Shown: in pieces, positions 24,685 through 36,382 of the stretch
How positions within the stretch are numbered: position 1 is the first letter of the stretch
Layout: each line of letters begins with the position of its first letter
DNA from: Umbelopsis ramanniana AG
Taxonomy: Eukaryota > Mucoromycota > Umbelopsidomycetes > Umbelopsidales > Umbelopsidaceae
Assembly: GCF_025399195.1 (NCBI RefSeq)
Contig: NW_026252124.1
Coordinates: 162,555-226,554 of the forward strand
Reading direction: 5' to 3'
Length of the DNA: 64,000 nt
Notes under the pieces: model-generated
Databases searched by the model: none
Seen by the model: the letters and a program-made list of their open reading frames with translations, nothing else
What the model was told of the DNA's origin: nothing
Translations under genes and position numbers: made by a program

Positions 24685-26827
24685 ATGCTTTGGAAAAGCA
24701 TTTTGCTGTCGGCATGCGGCATTTGCGCTGTCTCTGCGAGTCTCCAAACTACATTGTCGAAGCCGGAACCTACTGATCAGCAGTGGCTGAAAACTTTGCA
24801 AAATGACGAGCTGAAAGGCTACTCCGTCCGTATCAAACAGCCTAACTTTTGCGACGACGTTGTGCAGGTGAGTCTGTGGCAGTATGCCATTTGCCGGTAT
24901 CCAATCAAGTTCGTATATGCTCATTTCATTCATTATCTGCTCTACCAAGTACTCCGGATACCTTGATATCGAGGAAACAGACGATCACTTTTTCTTCTGG
25001 TTTTTTGAATCACGCTTCCAATCGGTTTCAAGCGAGACCGTGCTCTGGCTCAACGGTGGACCTGGGTGTAGCTCGCTTACAGGACTGTGGATGGAACATG
25101 GGTAATTTATTTGAGATAGTGAAGGGCTTCATTCACACCCCTTTTTAACCGCCACCCGATAGCCCATGTCTTGTCACAGCTGCTGGAAATGAAACTGCTT
25201 ACAACCCTTATAGCTGGAACAACTTTGCCAATATGATCTTTTTGGACCAGGTAAATCATTTATCTTGCGTTCATATGAGTTCGTACAACGCGCGGACTCA
25301 TACATTATATGTGTAGCCTATCCAAGTTGGTTATAGTTATGGCAAGAGCCGAGTCGGAACAAGCGAACAAGCTGCAAAGGCTACTTATGCATTCTTGGTA
25401 TTGTTCTTTGAGGAATTCCCTCAATATGCTGAAAAGTATTTCCATATTTCAGGTGAATCCTATGGTAAGTGTGTGAAACTCCCACCTCTGCCCCACTGAA
25501 TTAGACTATTTATTCCGTATTTGGTTATCCGACAGCCGGCCATTATCTTCCTGCTCTTGGAAGAGAAATTGTTAAGCGTCAACAAAGCTCTACACCACCC
25601 AACTTCCAATTGGATTCCATGTTAATTGGTAATGGATGGACTGACCCTCTCATCCAAATGGAAAAGTACATCGATTTTGGTTGTGATGAAGGTAGGTTGT
25701 TGTGTTCAACAAGTCACTCTGTCAAGTATAACTTCGTGAAAGTAACGCTCTTCAAAAGAAACACCTGTGTTCGAGGAGGATACCTGTGATTCCATGAAGA
25801 AGGCACTTCCAAGATGCAAGAGGCTCTCAAAATTCTGCTACGACCACCCCGGAACCTTAACATGCCTTCCTGTCCTAGCCGGCTGCGCACCTTTGGAGTC
25901 AGCATGTGGAAAGAACGGCCGAAGTAAGTGCTGAAGTTTGATAAGCACGAAATGAATGGCAGTTAGCTTACTTGTATGTAGATCCATATGATATCCGTAA
26001 GAGATGTGACGAAGGAAACTCGTTGTGCTATGACGTTTTGACCGGCCTCGAAATCTGGGCCAACCGACCTGATGTACGCGCTGAACTTGGTATTGACGAT
26101 GCAGTAGAGAAGTACGAGAGCTGCCAGAATCAAGTTGGTTACCGCTTTGGCTTGACTGCTGATAAGTAAAGTATCAAATTAGAAGTACGGCTGTTAAGAT
26201 ATACTGCTCTTATGTTAACGCTGTTGTCCAGCCCCAAGAACTTTGCCCCCCTCGTTTCAGAAATGCTTGCCGCTGGCATCCGTGTGTTGATTTATGCTGG
26301 TACGTAACTCCGGGACGCATATATAAATTGCGAATTTGCACAGATTAACACCGTTTCAATAGGCGATAAGGATTGTATTTGCAATTGGTAAACATCGTAT
26401 CTGAAAAATTACAAGGACTGGACATTATGTTTAGTTATCTGATGATTATTTAACTTTTCACATTAGGGTGGGAAACAAGGCATGGACTCTCGAGCTTGAT
26501 TGGACTGGCAAAGAAGGATTTCAACAGGCTGAAGATGAGGAATGGTTTAGCTGGATTACTCAAGAGGTATGTTATGCTCGGTTTCTCCTGTTCAATTTTT
26601 CAAGGTCTAACATAGTACTTTGCTCAGCCTGCTGGCGAAATGCGAAAGTACGGCAACTTGACCTTCCTTAGAGTCTACGATGCTGGTCACATGGTATGTA
26701 TATTTATTGAATATGTCGGGCTCTAGTATAAAGTTAATTGTTAATTTATTTGACGTAGGTCCCTTACGATCAACCAGAGAACAGCTTGGACTTCTTCTCC
26801 AGATGGGTCAAGGATGTACTTTATTGA
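24685..26827 (+). CDS. Serine carboxypeptidase, carboxypeptidase Y type
   Basis: The start [18 protein letters not shown] is a signal peptide. The family S10 landmarks follow in order across about eleven exons: [36 protein letters not shown], the nucleophile [14 protein letters not shown], the catalytic Asp region [16 protein letters not shown] and the catalytic His in [14 protein letters not shown]. The protein ends in WVKDVLY. Paired Cys residues in the insertion region ([18 protein letters not shown]) fit CPY. It removes C-terminal residues from peptides in the vacuole or secreted space. The usual long CPY propeptide is shortened, to roughly 45 residues before the YSGYLD segment. Intron density is among the highest in the window. 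Confidence 0.93.
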
Positions 26828-27066
26828 TGATTTCCCCACTCCATATTTAATTCCATGTATAATCATTGTGTCTAATAAAAGAGGCATCTATCTATCGTTG
26901 AAATATATAGTTTTTGTATAGCAATCCATCGAATCATGGTTTGCAGTGCTGTGCTGTACAATAAATGTTGACCTTATCCCCTAACCCTGATTTCAACCCA
27001 GCGCAAAACACACAAAAAATTGACGAGACTGCGATTACACTCTTCCTAATCCCAATCGTTCAAACC

Positions 27067-27865
27067 ATGTCAGCCGATGAGATAGCAGGATATCGCTACC
27101 AATTGGAGCAAATTGAGGCATCGCTAGAAAGCGATCCGCAAAACAGTGAGCTAATAAAGCTGAAGAATGATTTAGTAGAGCTCATCGCACTTACAACCCA
27201 ATTTGAGAATGTACAAAGTCCAGCCCGATCGGCGGAGGCGACGCCTACTAAGACACAAGAGAAACCAAAGGAAGACGAATCTCCATCAACGAGGACGGCC
27301 ACAACGCTTTTCCAGCAATACAGTGTCGGCCAAGAGGTAATGGCAAAATATCAAGCAGACGGAAAGTATTACAAGGCAAAGATTTCTAATGTAGGAGGAA
27401 GTGGAGTGGTGTATTCTGTCATCTTTGCTGGCTATCAGGACGTTGAAATCGTAAAAGCCGAAGACATCAAACCTATAGAGAACAAATACAAGAACAAGCG
27501 ACCGGCTAGCAACGTTGAAAGCGGCGACGGGACGAAGAAGCAACCACAAGCGAAGAAGCCAAAGAAGCCAGCGGCAGTGGAAGTCAAGAAAAATGCATGG
27601 CTCAACTTTGCCACCAAGGCTGAAAAGAAAAAGAAAACGTCAGCGATCCCCATCAATAAGAAGAGTATCTTCAAAACACCCGATAATCCAGAGGGCAAAG
27701 GTAAGCAACCGTCATGGTCTATGAATGGAAAAAGTGGGTTAGACGACCAACTAATGTCCTCCTTTGAACCTAGTTGGTGTGATTGGAAGTGGCAGGGGAA
27801 TGACGGGATTCCAGCAGCGTGGCAAACATCAGTATAGCTCCAATTCAAATGTAGATGAGGAATGA
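27067..27865 (+). CDS. Splicing factor SPF30/SMNDC1-like (Tudor domain)
   Basis: From ATG 27067 (MSADEIAGYRYQLEQIEASL) an N-terminal coiled coil leads to a Tudor domain. That domain reads FQQYSVGQEVMAKYQADGKYY, then AKISNVGGSGVVYSVIFAGY and VEIVKAEDIKPI. A Lys-rich tail contains KKNAWLNFATKAEKKK and KSIFKTPDNPEGKVGVIGSG, the last part of which is conserved in SPF30. One intron at about 27702-27773 changes the frame so the protein ends in SSNSNVDEE at 27865, not at the nearer stop. The Tudor domain binds symmetric dimethyl-arginine on Sm proteins and helps assemble the U4/U6.U5 tri-snRNP. Confidence 0.9.
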
Positions 27866-28060
27866 ATATACCTTTTTCAAACCCTTTTATTCTGTAACAA
27901 TGACCATAAAAGCTTTCCATGGAAGTTTTGTCAGTGATATTCGGAGTGTGAAAGTAGAGGGTGGGTCAGAGACAAAGCGACATTTTTTTTGAAAAAAGGA
28001 ACCGACGACCCGCTAGCCTCAGAACAAAAATCTCCTCCGCGCCATTCCATTTTATTTTCA

Positions 28061-29745
28061 ATGCTTCCTCAATTCGGCTACGTCTTTGCTCAAGCAGGAG
28101 CAGACCGCAATGGTCATAATCCTCCCATGACTTCTCCGCTCCATCCATACCCTAATGACTCAAATCAAAAGTACCCACAGCAGCCCCCCCATGCTGCAGA
28201 ACGATTCACTCCCCCTCCACCAACCCTACCGTATCGAGACTCACAAAGGGACGAACGCTACTATGAACATATGACTCCATCCTATGCTTCTCAGCAACAG
28301 CCCCCAAGTTCGGCTTATCCACCGTATAGCCAAGTGGATCCATATCAGAACCACACGGAAGGATATCGAGGATCCGAAGCGCCTTACTATAACCATGTGT
28401 CCATGAAGGTTTACAACCATATGGATGAGCCAATGTATAGATACGATGAGTACCAACGGTGGCATCCTGAAAACGATTCCTATAATCAACATTCCTATCA
28501 CGACCAACGACAGCAATATGGGCAGGATTGGTCCGATGGTATTACTTGTTAAAGCATGTAATCACCGTGTATTTTATACATTTTAATAACCTATATCGCT
28601 TTTGCTATAGACGGTATGGACATTGTAGAAAGCAGATTGAGTCGAAAGGTGCGAGAATATGGCGAAAGACTAGCCTGGCTAGACAAAGATTTTGAAGACG
28701 CCAAAGAAGAGTAAGTTCAAGCAGTCCCTGTCGATATTTGCTTCTAAAAGATTCTAATATCATGCTGTATATCACTTTTAGTATTTACCGAGAGCGATTA
28801 AGAAACCTACAAGAAGAACTACAGGCAATTCAAGAAGGCAAGTTGTAGCCAGCATGGTTTCCTTCTTTTTCATTTATTTTTTCAATGTTTAAATTTTATT
28901 TGACTATATACACCACTGGTCGTGATGTCTGGCTTACAAAATTTCTAACGAATCCTGGGACCCACAGGCACTCACGCTGCATTCCAAGAGGTTGTACGTG
29001 ACCTAGAAGAAATGCGGAACAAGGCAATTTCTGACGCCAAAGCATTTGGTGACTACCAACTAGAATGCGTTCAAAAACAGTACGAGTTGGACTCTGAAGC
29101 TGTGGAAGAGGAGTACCAGGTACAGTGTCCTTCATCCATTGCCTCATATAAAAAAGTTAAAAAAAAAAAAAATTAATTTACATTGTTTTACTTGAAGTTT
29201 GAAAAACAAAACCTGCACGACATGATGATGGCAGCGATAGCAGAGAAAAAGAAACAAATCGTAGAAGACAGGGATGATATTGGTGAACGATCGAGTGGTG
29301 AGTGACATCTTCCCCAGTGGCTTGAAATTTCTTTCCGGCAATTCTTATTAACCTGGCTTATCATTAGAACTTGCTCGTGAAACGGCTTACCGAACAGCAT
29401 CGAAGCGAAATCTGCGAAAGCGCGCAGCTGCAGGTCTGGAATTACAAGACAGACGATCCCATGGCTATAGCAGTCGGGGTGATACTCCAAGACGCCGTGC
29501 CGCCGCTGATCGCTCAAGCACCCCGTTACGACTAGATGCGCCTGTTACTGGTAAGGAAGAGGATGAACTTGAAAGCGAATTTTTGCAACTGAAGGTAAGG
29601 GTGAATGTCACAATGATTTTTAATTGAATGGCACATGGTCAAACCTCCCCAGCGTTCTGTCATCTAAGCGTATCATTCATTTTGATAGGGAATGAATACA
29701 CCTGCCAACAAGAAAACCAACAGCGCTGGCGCCAATAGACGATAA
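28061..29745 (+). CDS. Sds3/BRMS1-family subunit of a Sin3-Rpd3 histone deacetylase complex
   Basis: The first exon (from ATG 28061; alternative 28127) encodes a Pro/Gln/Tyr-rich disordered region. Downstream exons encode a long coiled coil with the Sds3 signature: LAWLDKDFEDAKEEIYRERL, LQEELQAIQEGTHAAFQEV, VQKQYELDSEAVEEEYQFEK and MAAIAEKKKQIVEDRD. A basic C-terminal part ends in NSAGANRR. There are seven exons. Sds3 is the dimerising scaffold of Rpd3L/Sin3 complexes. A probable Cti6, another Rpd3L subunit, lies about 5 kb upstream. The N-terminal extension is longer than in yeast Sds3. The core call is strong; the start is uncertain. Confidence 0.85.
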
Positions 29746-30162
29746 TACCAAGACTTCCCCTCGTTGCTCCTCCTACAGAACATCATCCCCCTCATCCATC
29801 AATGTCTAATAACATTACACTGCTTTCTTCTTCTGCCGCGACTTACATAAATCACCACCTTCTGTTTACTTACTGGATCTCCTTTTTGTTTCATTTCTTC
29901 GGTGCCTCTCATAATAACTTTGGCCTGCACTCTCTTTTATTATTGGTAGCAAAGCAGGATCTCCTCCACTTTGATCAACACTATCTGTCATATCATTTCA
30001 TTTCTGGTTTTTCTTTATTCCTCAATAGTAATGATCAACTTCACAAAAACGATCACAAAAGCCTCATTTGACAGTGTATGGGACGGAGAAAAGGTTAATC
30101 ACAGACAAATTTGCCTTCTGCTTTGCACATAAAAAAATTTACAGTAATAATATTTGAATACT
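29746..30162. other. Convergent intergenic region
   Basis: This is 3' flank between the Sds3-like gene and HSE1. An 89-codon open frame (29802-30071 plus) is T-rich and hydrophobic by composition, with no motif, so it is not called. Confidence 0.5.
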
Positions 30163-32264
30163 TTAAGACCATCGAACCGGCTCATGGGATTGTTGGGTAT
30201 TGTATCCTTGATAGGTGTTGGATGACTGTGCATCATGGGGAGGTTGGGGCTGTTGCTGGTGCTGTGCAGGCGAAGTATAATAGCCACCCTGAGCGGGTGG
30301 CTGCTGGTATCCCGCATACACATCGGGTGTGGCAGTTGGAATCGGCTGGTGCTGAACTGGTTGTTGCTGTGATTGGCTGGCGTAGTAATCTTGTCGTGGT
30401 GGTTGCTGCTGAGGATAGTTTGGGTATGGTTCGGCTTGTGATGGAGGGTAAGCGCCATATTGTGGTTGAGGCTGTCCATATGGGTCTGTAGACATGAAAC
30501 ATTGGTGACTTATTTTAACAGTGCGTTCTTAGCATGTGACAGAATAACTTACCAACAGGAGGGGAACTATATCTTGCAATTGAATTCTCGAGCATTTTGT
30601 CATAGGATGTTCTTGCTTTCATGAACTTTTCATTTAGAGCAACCAATTCATCTGCATATACCGGAACAGTAAGTTGTCATTGGCTATGAAACAATGATCT
30701 TACATTCTATGGAATACCACCGTTTTTTCCATACCTTTCTTAAGACTGTATTTCTCGATCAGCTTTACTAGCTTGGGTCGGATGGCCAAAGTCTCGTTAT
30801 ATAGGGATTGCAACTGTTCGTTCTCAGCAAAGGAGTCTCGTCGGGGGTCAATTTTAGACAACAGTTGAATCAATTGCTCTACTTTAGGAGACATATCCAT
30901 GACTTCGTCTTCCATTTGAGCTTCACGCAATAAGTCGGCAGGGGTAGGGTCGACGATCTTTTCCTGCAATCATACCTCAGTTAAACCCCAATCACTTTAC
31001 ATGCTAAAGTAGAAATGTAACCCATACCACATAGTTAACTGGGAAAATGCCCGTCTTGCCGCGAAGCTCTCCTTTCCACCAATCTCTGTAAACACTTTCA
31101 AGAACTCGTATAATGTCACCCTTCTGGAATCCAAGTTCTCCCTGCTCAGTAGGTTGAAAATCGTATAGGGCTCGGACACGGCTAGGCTTTCCAGGTTCGG
31201 ACGGTGGTGCCTCTGAGTTTGGTGCCTTCTGGGTAGACGAAGCTGTTGCCTTGCCTGGTGCCTAATCATTGTGCGACCGTTTAACTTTTTGAAATTCTTC
31301 AGGATCGATCGTACAAAAGGGACTTATGATGGTCCTACCTGGTACTTGGGCTTATTCTCTGATTCAGACAGTGATAACGCCAATGCCAACTGAAATTCCT
31401 CTTCCTCCTTCTGTTTATCTAATTCACTCTGAGTTTCCTTCTTTGGCTTCTGTGGCGACGGGAATATCACACCTTGTGATCGAAGAGAAAGGTACGTCTC
31501 GTTCATGAGTCCAAGACTAGGATCAGATCTAAAATCAAATGCACACGACTGTATGAGTTCCAGAGCTCGCTGTCGAACGCTGGTATGCGTAGTCTATACG
31601 TCGAGTTAATTAGACAAGTGGATGGCTAGACAACAATGTCTCGAGAAACCCTCTTACCTTGTCATTTATTATTTTGACCAAAGAAGAGGTAAAAGTTCTT
31701 GAGGAGATTTCACGATGAACTGTTAGATCGCAGTTCTTGACTAGAGCTTGTGCCAACTAGGTGAGAGAAATCGATAAACTCAGTTCAAAGGGCTTTCAGC
31801 TGAGTATATAGTCGCAGCCGTTATGACGGTTGCCAAGTCTCTCACTTACCGCCAAAGAATACAGCTGAACATTGGCGTTCTTGCTTTGTAATCGTTTTTG
31901 AACAGCTGCTACACAGTCTCTTGCGCTTGGCATCGAAAAGTTGCATAATAAAAGTGAGTTAGAAAACGATATGCCAAGACAAGGGGCAATGGTTGCCATC
32001 GTCATGTAGACAGTGGTAACCAAGTTAGCTTGAGTTGTTAATGCTTACGCGTCGGGAGAGCTTCTTGAAACACGATCGCATACGTTCAAGAGAAGCTCCC
32101 AATTCTCGGAAGTCAGGTTTTCGCTGGTAGCGGATGCTGAAAAGGTTAAAGATATGTTGAGTAAGCTTGGCAAAGTGACCCGAATGCGAGTGTCAATGGT
32201 AGGCTGCTTTTGCGAGTTTTTACTTACTGACTACTTCGTCAAAAGGATTAGCTCTAGAAAACAT
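30163..32264 (-). CDS. HSE1: ESCRT-0 component Hse1/STAM
   Basis: The start [12 protein letters not shown] at 32264 opens the VHS domain ([49 protein letters not shown]). A ubiquitin-interacting motif follows ([15 protein letters not shown]). The SH3 domain reads [46 protein letters not shown]. The GAT-like STAM core comes next ([39 protein letters not shown]), with a Pro/Gln/Tyr-rich tail ending EPVRWS. Seven or more introns are present. Hse1 pairs with Vps27 on endosomes to capture ubiquitinated cargo for the multivesicular body. The gene shares a divergent promoter of about 150 bp with the pseudouridine synthase. Confidence 0.95.
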
Positions 32265-32417
32265 GGCTAAAGGGATGTAATGAGGAGAAGAAGATGTAGC
32301 GATAAATCTGAGTACGGACTGGTCAGAGAAAATAGGCACCGGCTCGAGCCTCAAGACGTCATTGCAGATTTTGGTATTCCAGCGTTTTTGGCATTTGTAA
32401 ATTTCTCCCTACTGCAA

Positions 32418-34068
32418 ATGGAGGCAAATGCTGATCAGGTATGGTTATCTACCTCGCATTAGGTTCCTATTTGAATCTCCTTATCTGATTCCAAAGGTTC
32501 AGAACATCCACCTTCAAACAAAGCGAAAAAGCGAGCAAGAGATGGAACCTCGGATCAAAAAGCAGTATAAAAAGCAGATCAAGACAATTGACATCCATTC
32601 TACCGACGATCTTAACGATGTTGAATTCTACTTTGAAAAAGGTTTGAATAACTTGACTGAGTAACCGAAATGAAAGACATTCAACTCAACGTTCATTTTA
32701 TTGATCTATATCTGGAGTAGGCTTACGGAAAGTTCGACCGTATTACTACAAATACCAAGCTTTTGCAAAAGGCCGATGGATGGGGAGAAGTCTCCTGGAG
32801 GTATTCTCAACAGAGTTCCGAGATCAAACTCAAGTCTATTATGTATGTATTGTCTTGATTGCAAACATTGGCTTGAGTGTGCTGACGGTAACATTTTTCA
32901 AACTTATGTCCACTCATTAGGAATATGCTATCAGCAAAGGTCTCATAACCATCAATGGAGAAAAATGTTCTCCTGACACAATTATCAAAAGCCAGGATGT
33001 AATAGGACATCAGATTCATCGCCATGAACCACCAGTAACGGATCAAAATATCAAAATTATTGCACGCACGGATGGATACATTGTCATTGACAAACCTGGA
33101 AGTATTCCAGTATGTATTACAGCATCTTTTCCACGTATCTTTGGAGCATCATTGTAATAACTTTTTGGAATTACAGGTCCACCCAAGCGGGCGCTATCGC
33201 CATAACACTGTCATACATATTTTGCAAAAGGAACATCAAATACCCAAATTATACCGTGAGTCCAACCTCTCCATCCGTGCAGCTCAAGCAGTTTTCTTGA
33301 CAACTAAAATATTATAATGGTTGGTAGCGATTAACAGATTGGATAGATTGACGTCTGGATTAATGCTGATAGCGACAAGTCCACAGAAAGCACAAGAATT
33401 TGAACGACAAATGTCTACAAGAACCATCAGGAAAGAGTATGTGTGCAAAGTCATTGGAGAGTTCCCTGAGTAAGTCTCATTCAAAAGGATTGCAAGAATG
33501 TATGGCTATCACTTTGTCGTGCTCACTGTTATCGTAAAATTGATTCAGAGGGCGCATTGAATGCAATGAACCGATCAAGACAGTCTCGTTCAAGTTAGGA
33601 CTCAACTGTGTACATGAAGACGGAAAGGAGTCCAGAACGGTTTTCGAACGACAAAGCTACAACGGGAAAACCAGCATTGTACGATGCTATCCATTTACGG
33701 GCCGAACACATCAGATCCGTGTTCATTTACAATACCTGGGCTATCCAATTGCTAATGATCCGCTATATTCCTCTCCCCTTGTTTGGGGCGACTTGCTTGG
33801 CAAAGGGAAGCACAATCCTGACGATATCAATGATGTCGTCGATAAAATGACCAAAGCGTCTTCTTACGATGATGGCGAATGGAATTATCCGGAAACCAAA
33901 AAGGATGAGAAGTCTAAGGATATGATTGCGTGCCCCGTGTGTAGCATATTGTCTCCACCCGACTTCACGCAAGATGAGCTCTGCATATGGCTACATGCTA
34001 TCAAGTACTCGACTGACGACTGGTCCTATGAGACAGATTATCCTAGCTGGGCTAAGGATGATATCTGA
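32418..34068 (+). CDS. RluA-family tRNA pseudouridine synthase (Pus9/Rib2-like)
   Basis: The likely start is MEANADQ at 32418; the same frame is open upstream. The Pus9/Rib2 layout is clear: [35 protein letters not shown] (split here by an intron before G), [12 protein letters not shown], an S4-like segment, [30 protein letters not shown] and the catalytic motif [16 protein letters not shown]. The Asp of RLDRLTSG is the catalytic residue. The closing motif is [19 protein letters not shown]. Cysteine pair CPVC occurs near the C-terminus. The last exon ends SWAKDDI. It pseudouridylates tRNA position 32 (cytosolic or mitochondrial). Yeast Rib2 carries an additional deaminase domain that is absent here, so it is closer to Pus9. 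Confidence 0.9.
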
Positions 34069-34196
34069 AAAGCAGACAGAATATACCTTTCTTCTTCTTT
34101 TTTTTGTAACAAATTGGTTCAATTTTTATTCAACTCATTTAGACCTAATCACGAATAGCAGAATATTCGACAAAATAATTTGTTTGCTGCCATTGC

Positions 34197-36277
34197 TTAT
34201 GGACGGTATAATATCTTTGGTCCGTTCACTTTGACTTTCTCCAATCTTCCTGGAAGAATATTTTCGTACATAAGGCGAACCCAGTCGCATAAAATCGGTC
34301 TGGTATGCCTAGGATCAATGATTTCAGGGATATCGAAGTTTTCAGCGGTTCGAACAGGCGAGCGAACAGCTTCGAATTGAGCAAGAATACTTTCATAGAG
34401 CTTATTGCGATTCTCTCCAGCTGCATCAAGTTCACGTTTATAAGCAGCCTAAGACGGATGACGACTCGTTAATTCTGTCATAACCTTGCCATTAATAACC
34501 ACTTTCAAAAACTTACGTAAATACCGCCCTCCAAAGGTAAACTTCCCCAATCTCCACTGGGCCAAGCGACTCTCATGTTTGGTATTCTGTTATCTACAAA
34601 AGCTGCTCCAGCTACACCAAAGACTTTTCGTAGGACAACGCTGAAGTAAGGAACATCACCCTGGTAGAGCGCGGCAATGAGAGTGGATCCATATCGGATT
34701 GTACTGTAAATTAGACGCGTTAAATCAAGTCTATGTTTCCTTTGAGCATTTTTCTCCAAGGACACCTACGCTTCCTTTTCGGCTTTGGTACCAATAGTGA
34801 ATCCCGCGTAGTCAGCAAAGTTCACGATAGGCAGCCCAAATACCTCGCAGAGATCAATATGGCGTCGAAACTTTTGTGACCCTGCAGTAGATATGACTGA
34901 ACCTGTCTTGCTGCAATCAAAGGCTAAGATACCGACTGCGTAACCGTTCAGACGCCCGAAACCACAAACAGCTCCTTCACCCCATCTTTCGCCTATTTCG
35001 AACCAAGAACCCTGATCCAACACAAGTTCTAATATTTCTCTGACTTGATAGCTACGCTGTCTCCGTTTGGGTATAATATCGAGAAGTCTATCGTCGCACC
35101 GATCAACGATATCATTCTGTGTTCCTCGAGGTGGTAGCTTGGTTGTGTTATTTGGCAAATAGGATAGAAATTGTCGGATTTGCTCAAAACACTCTTCCTC
35201 CGTTTCTACCAAGTTGTCTATAGTACCATTTGAAGTATGCAGCAGTGCACCGCCCAATTCCTGCTTGGTAACCGTCTCATATGTCGCATTGGCAACGACA
35301 GGTGGCCCAGCTGCGAAAAGAGATCCGACTTTACTAGCCATGACGGAGAAGTGAGTCAAAGTAGCACGTGCAGCTCCCAATCCCACGGCTGTTAAAAGCA
35401 AATTTAAATAAATTATGGTACCTTTACTGGATAGCTTATGATGATCTTCACTTACTGGGGCCTAATGCGGCAGCAACAACAGGTATCTCGCTCAAACTTG
35501 CTATTGAATCGTGCATACCTATGAGAGGAGGAAGATATGTACCATTTTTCAGTGCCAAAGTGACAGAACCACCACCGCTACTACCGTCTATCAGGCGGAT
35601 CTTATGTGGTAAACAAGTTGATTAGATTCAGACATTGTTTACGTTCACAATCGAGCGCTTACCAATGGAATTTTAAGTTTTCTTGCCAACTGCTCTGTAT
35701 AAAGCTTCAAATTTGTATGTAAGTTTTAAGGTTTGTGCCATTAATTTTGTCTACAGAAAAGCACTTACTGATTTTCCCCAAACGGCACCATCAGCGTGTC
35801 CGGCACGGATAGAAAAGTCATCAGCGGCAATGACAACGTCTCTTTGATTCACTTTTGCTGTTCCAGATATAAAGTTGGCTGGAGTGTAATCCAAAGCTTT
35901 TCCTTTTTCGTCGTACTTTGCGTTTCCAGCAGTACTGCCAATCTCTCGGAAAGTCTGCTTGTCGACCAAAGCAATGATGCGCTCCCGGACCCACAACTTC
36001 CCTTGAGTTTTCTGGCGCACATAACCATGATTATTGTTATCTGGCTGTCTGTTCTTGTTTCTTCTTCCTTTCACAGTGTCCAGAGTATCCTACATAAACA
36101 AATTGGTTATGCATGCGCGCTTTGATAAAGTCATTGTTCCGAGTATGATCGTACCTTCCATTCTGATTTTTCATAAGCTTCGTCTATGGAAGAAGGTGCA
36201 TCTTTGGGACTCAAATGATCTTTTATCAAATCCAATCGCCTGTTAACTCCATCGCCCATAATTTCGGGGTCTTTCAT
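34197..36277 (-). CDS. Biotin-dependent acyl-CoA carboxyltransferase (beta subunit type)
   Basis: The protein starts MKDPEIMGDGVNRRLDLI (36277) and ends KVNGPKILYRP. Carboxyltransferase N-half features include GKLWVRERIIALVDKQTF, DVVIAADDFSIRAGHADGAVWGK and LIRLIDGSSGGGSV. The C-half has SWFEIGERWGEGAVCGFGRL, VISTAGSQKFRRHIDLCEVFGLPIVNFADYAGF and RKVFGVAGAAF. Six or more exons, the longest 34766-35401. This is the beta-subunit fold of propionyl-, methylcrotonyl- or geranyl-CoA carboxylases. No biotin-carboxylase partner lies nearby, and no mitochondrial presequence is obvious. It is divergently transcribed from the Zn2Cys6 regulator with only about 105 bp between, so it may belong to the cluster to its right. 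The substrate is unresolved. Confidence 0.8.
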
Positions 36278-36361
36278 GACAAAAAAGAAGTAAAAGGGAG
36301 GAAGAGAAGGTTTGAAGGTTCAGGGAAAGCAACTGACTCAAGAGAAATACGCAATTGAACT

Positions 36362-36374
36362 CCCGACTTGCGGG
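36362..36374. promoter_or_regulatory. Palindromic CCCG-N5-CGGG site in divergent promoter
   Basis: CCCG ACTTG CGGG is a perfect inverted repeat of the half-sites used by Zn2Cys6 factors. It lies 8 bp before the ATG of the regulator gene and within the 105-bp interval shared with the carboxyltransferase gene. Autoregulation is an inference; a single site can occur by chance. Confidence 0.3.
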
Positions 36375-36382
36375 GAAATCAA

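Noticed and set aside
29802-30071. 89-codon hydrophobic open frame
   Set aside because: T-rich 3' flank between two convergent genes; composition explains the hydrophobicity.
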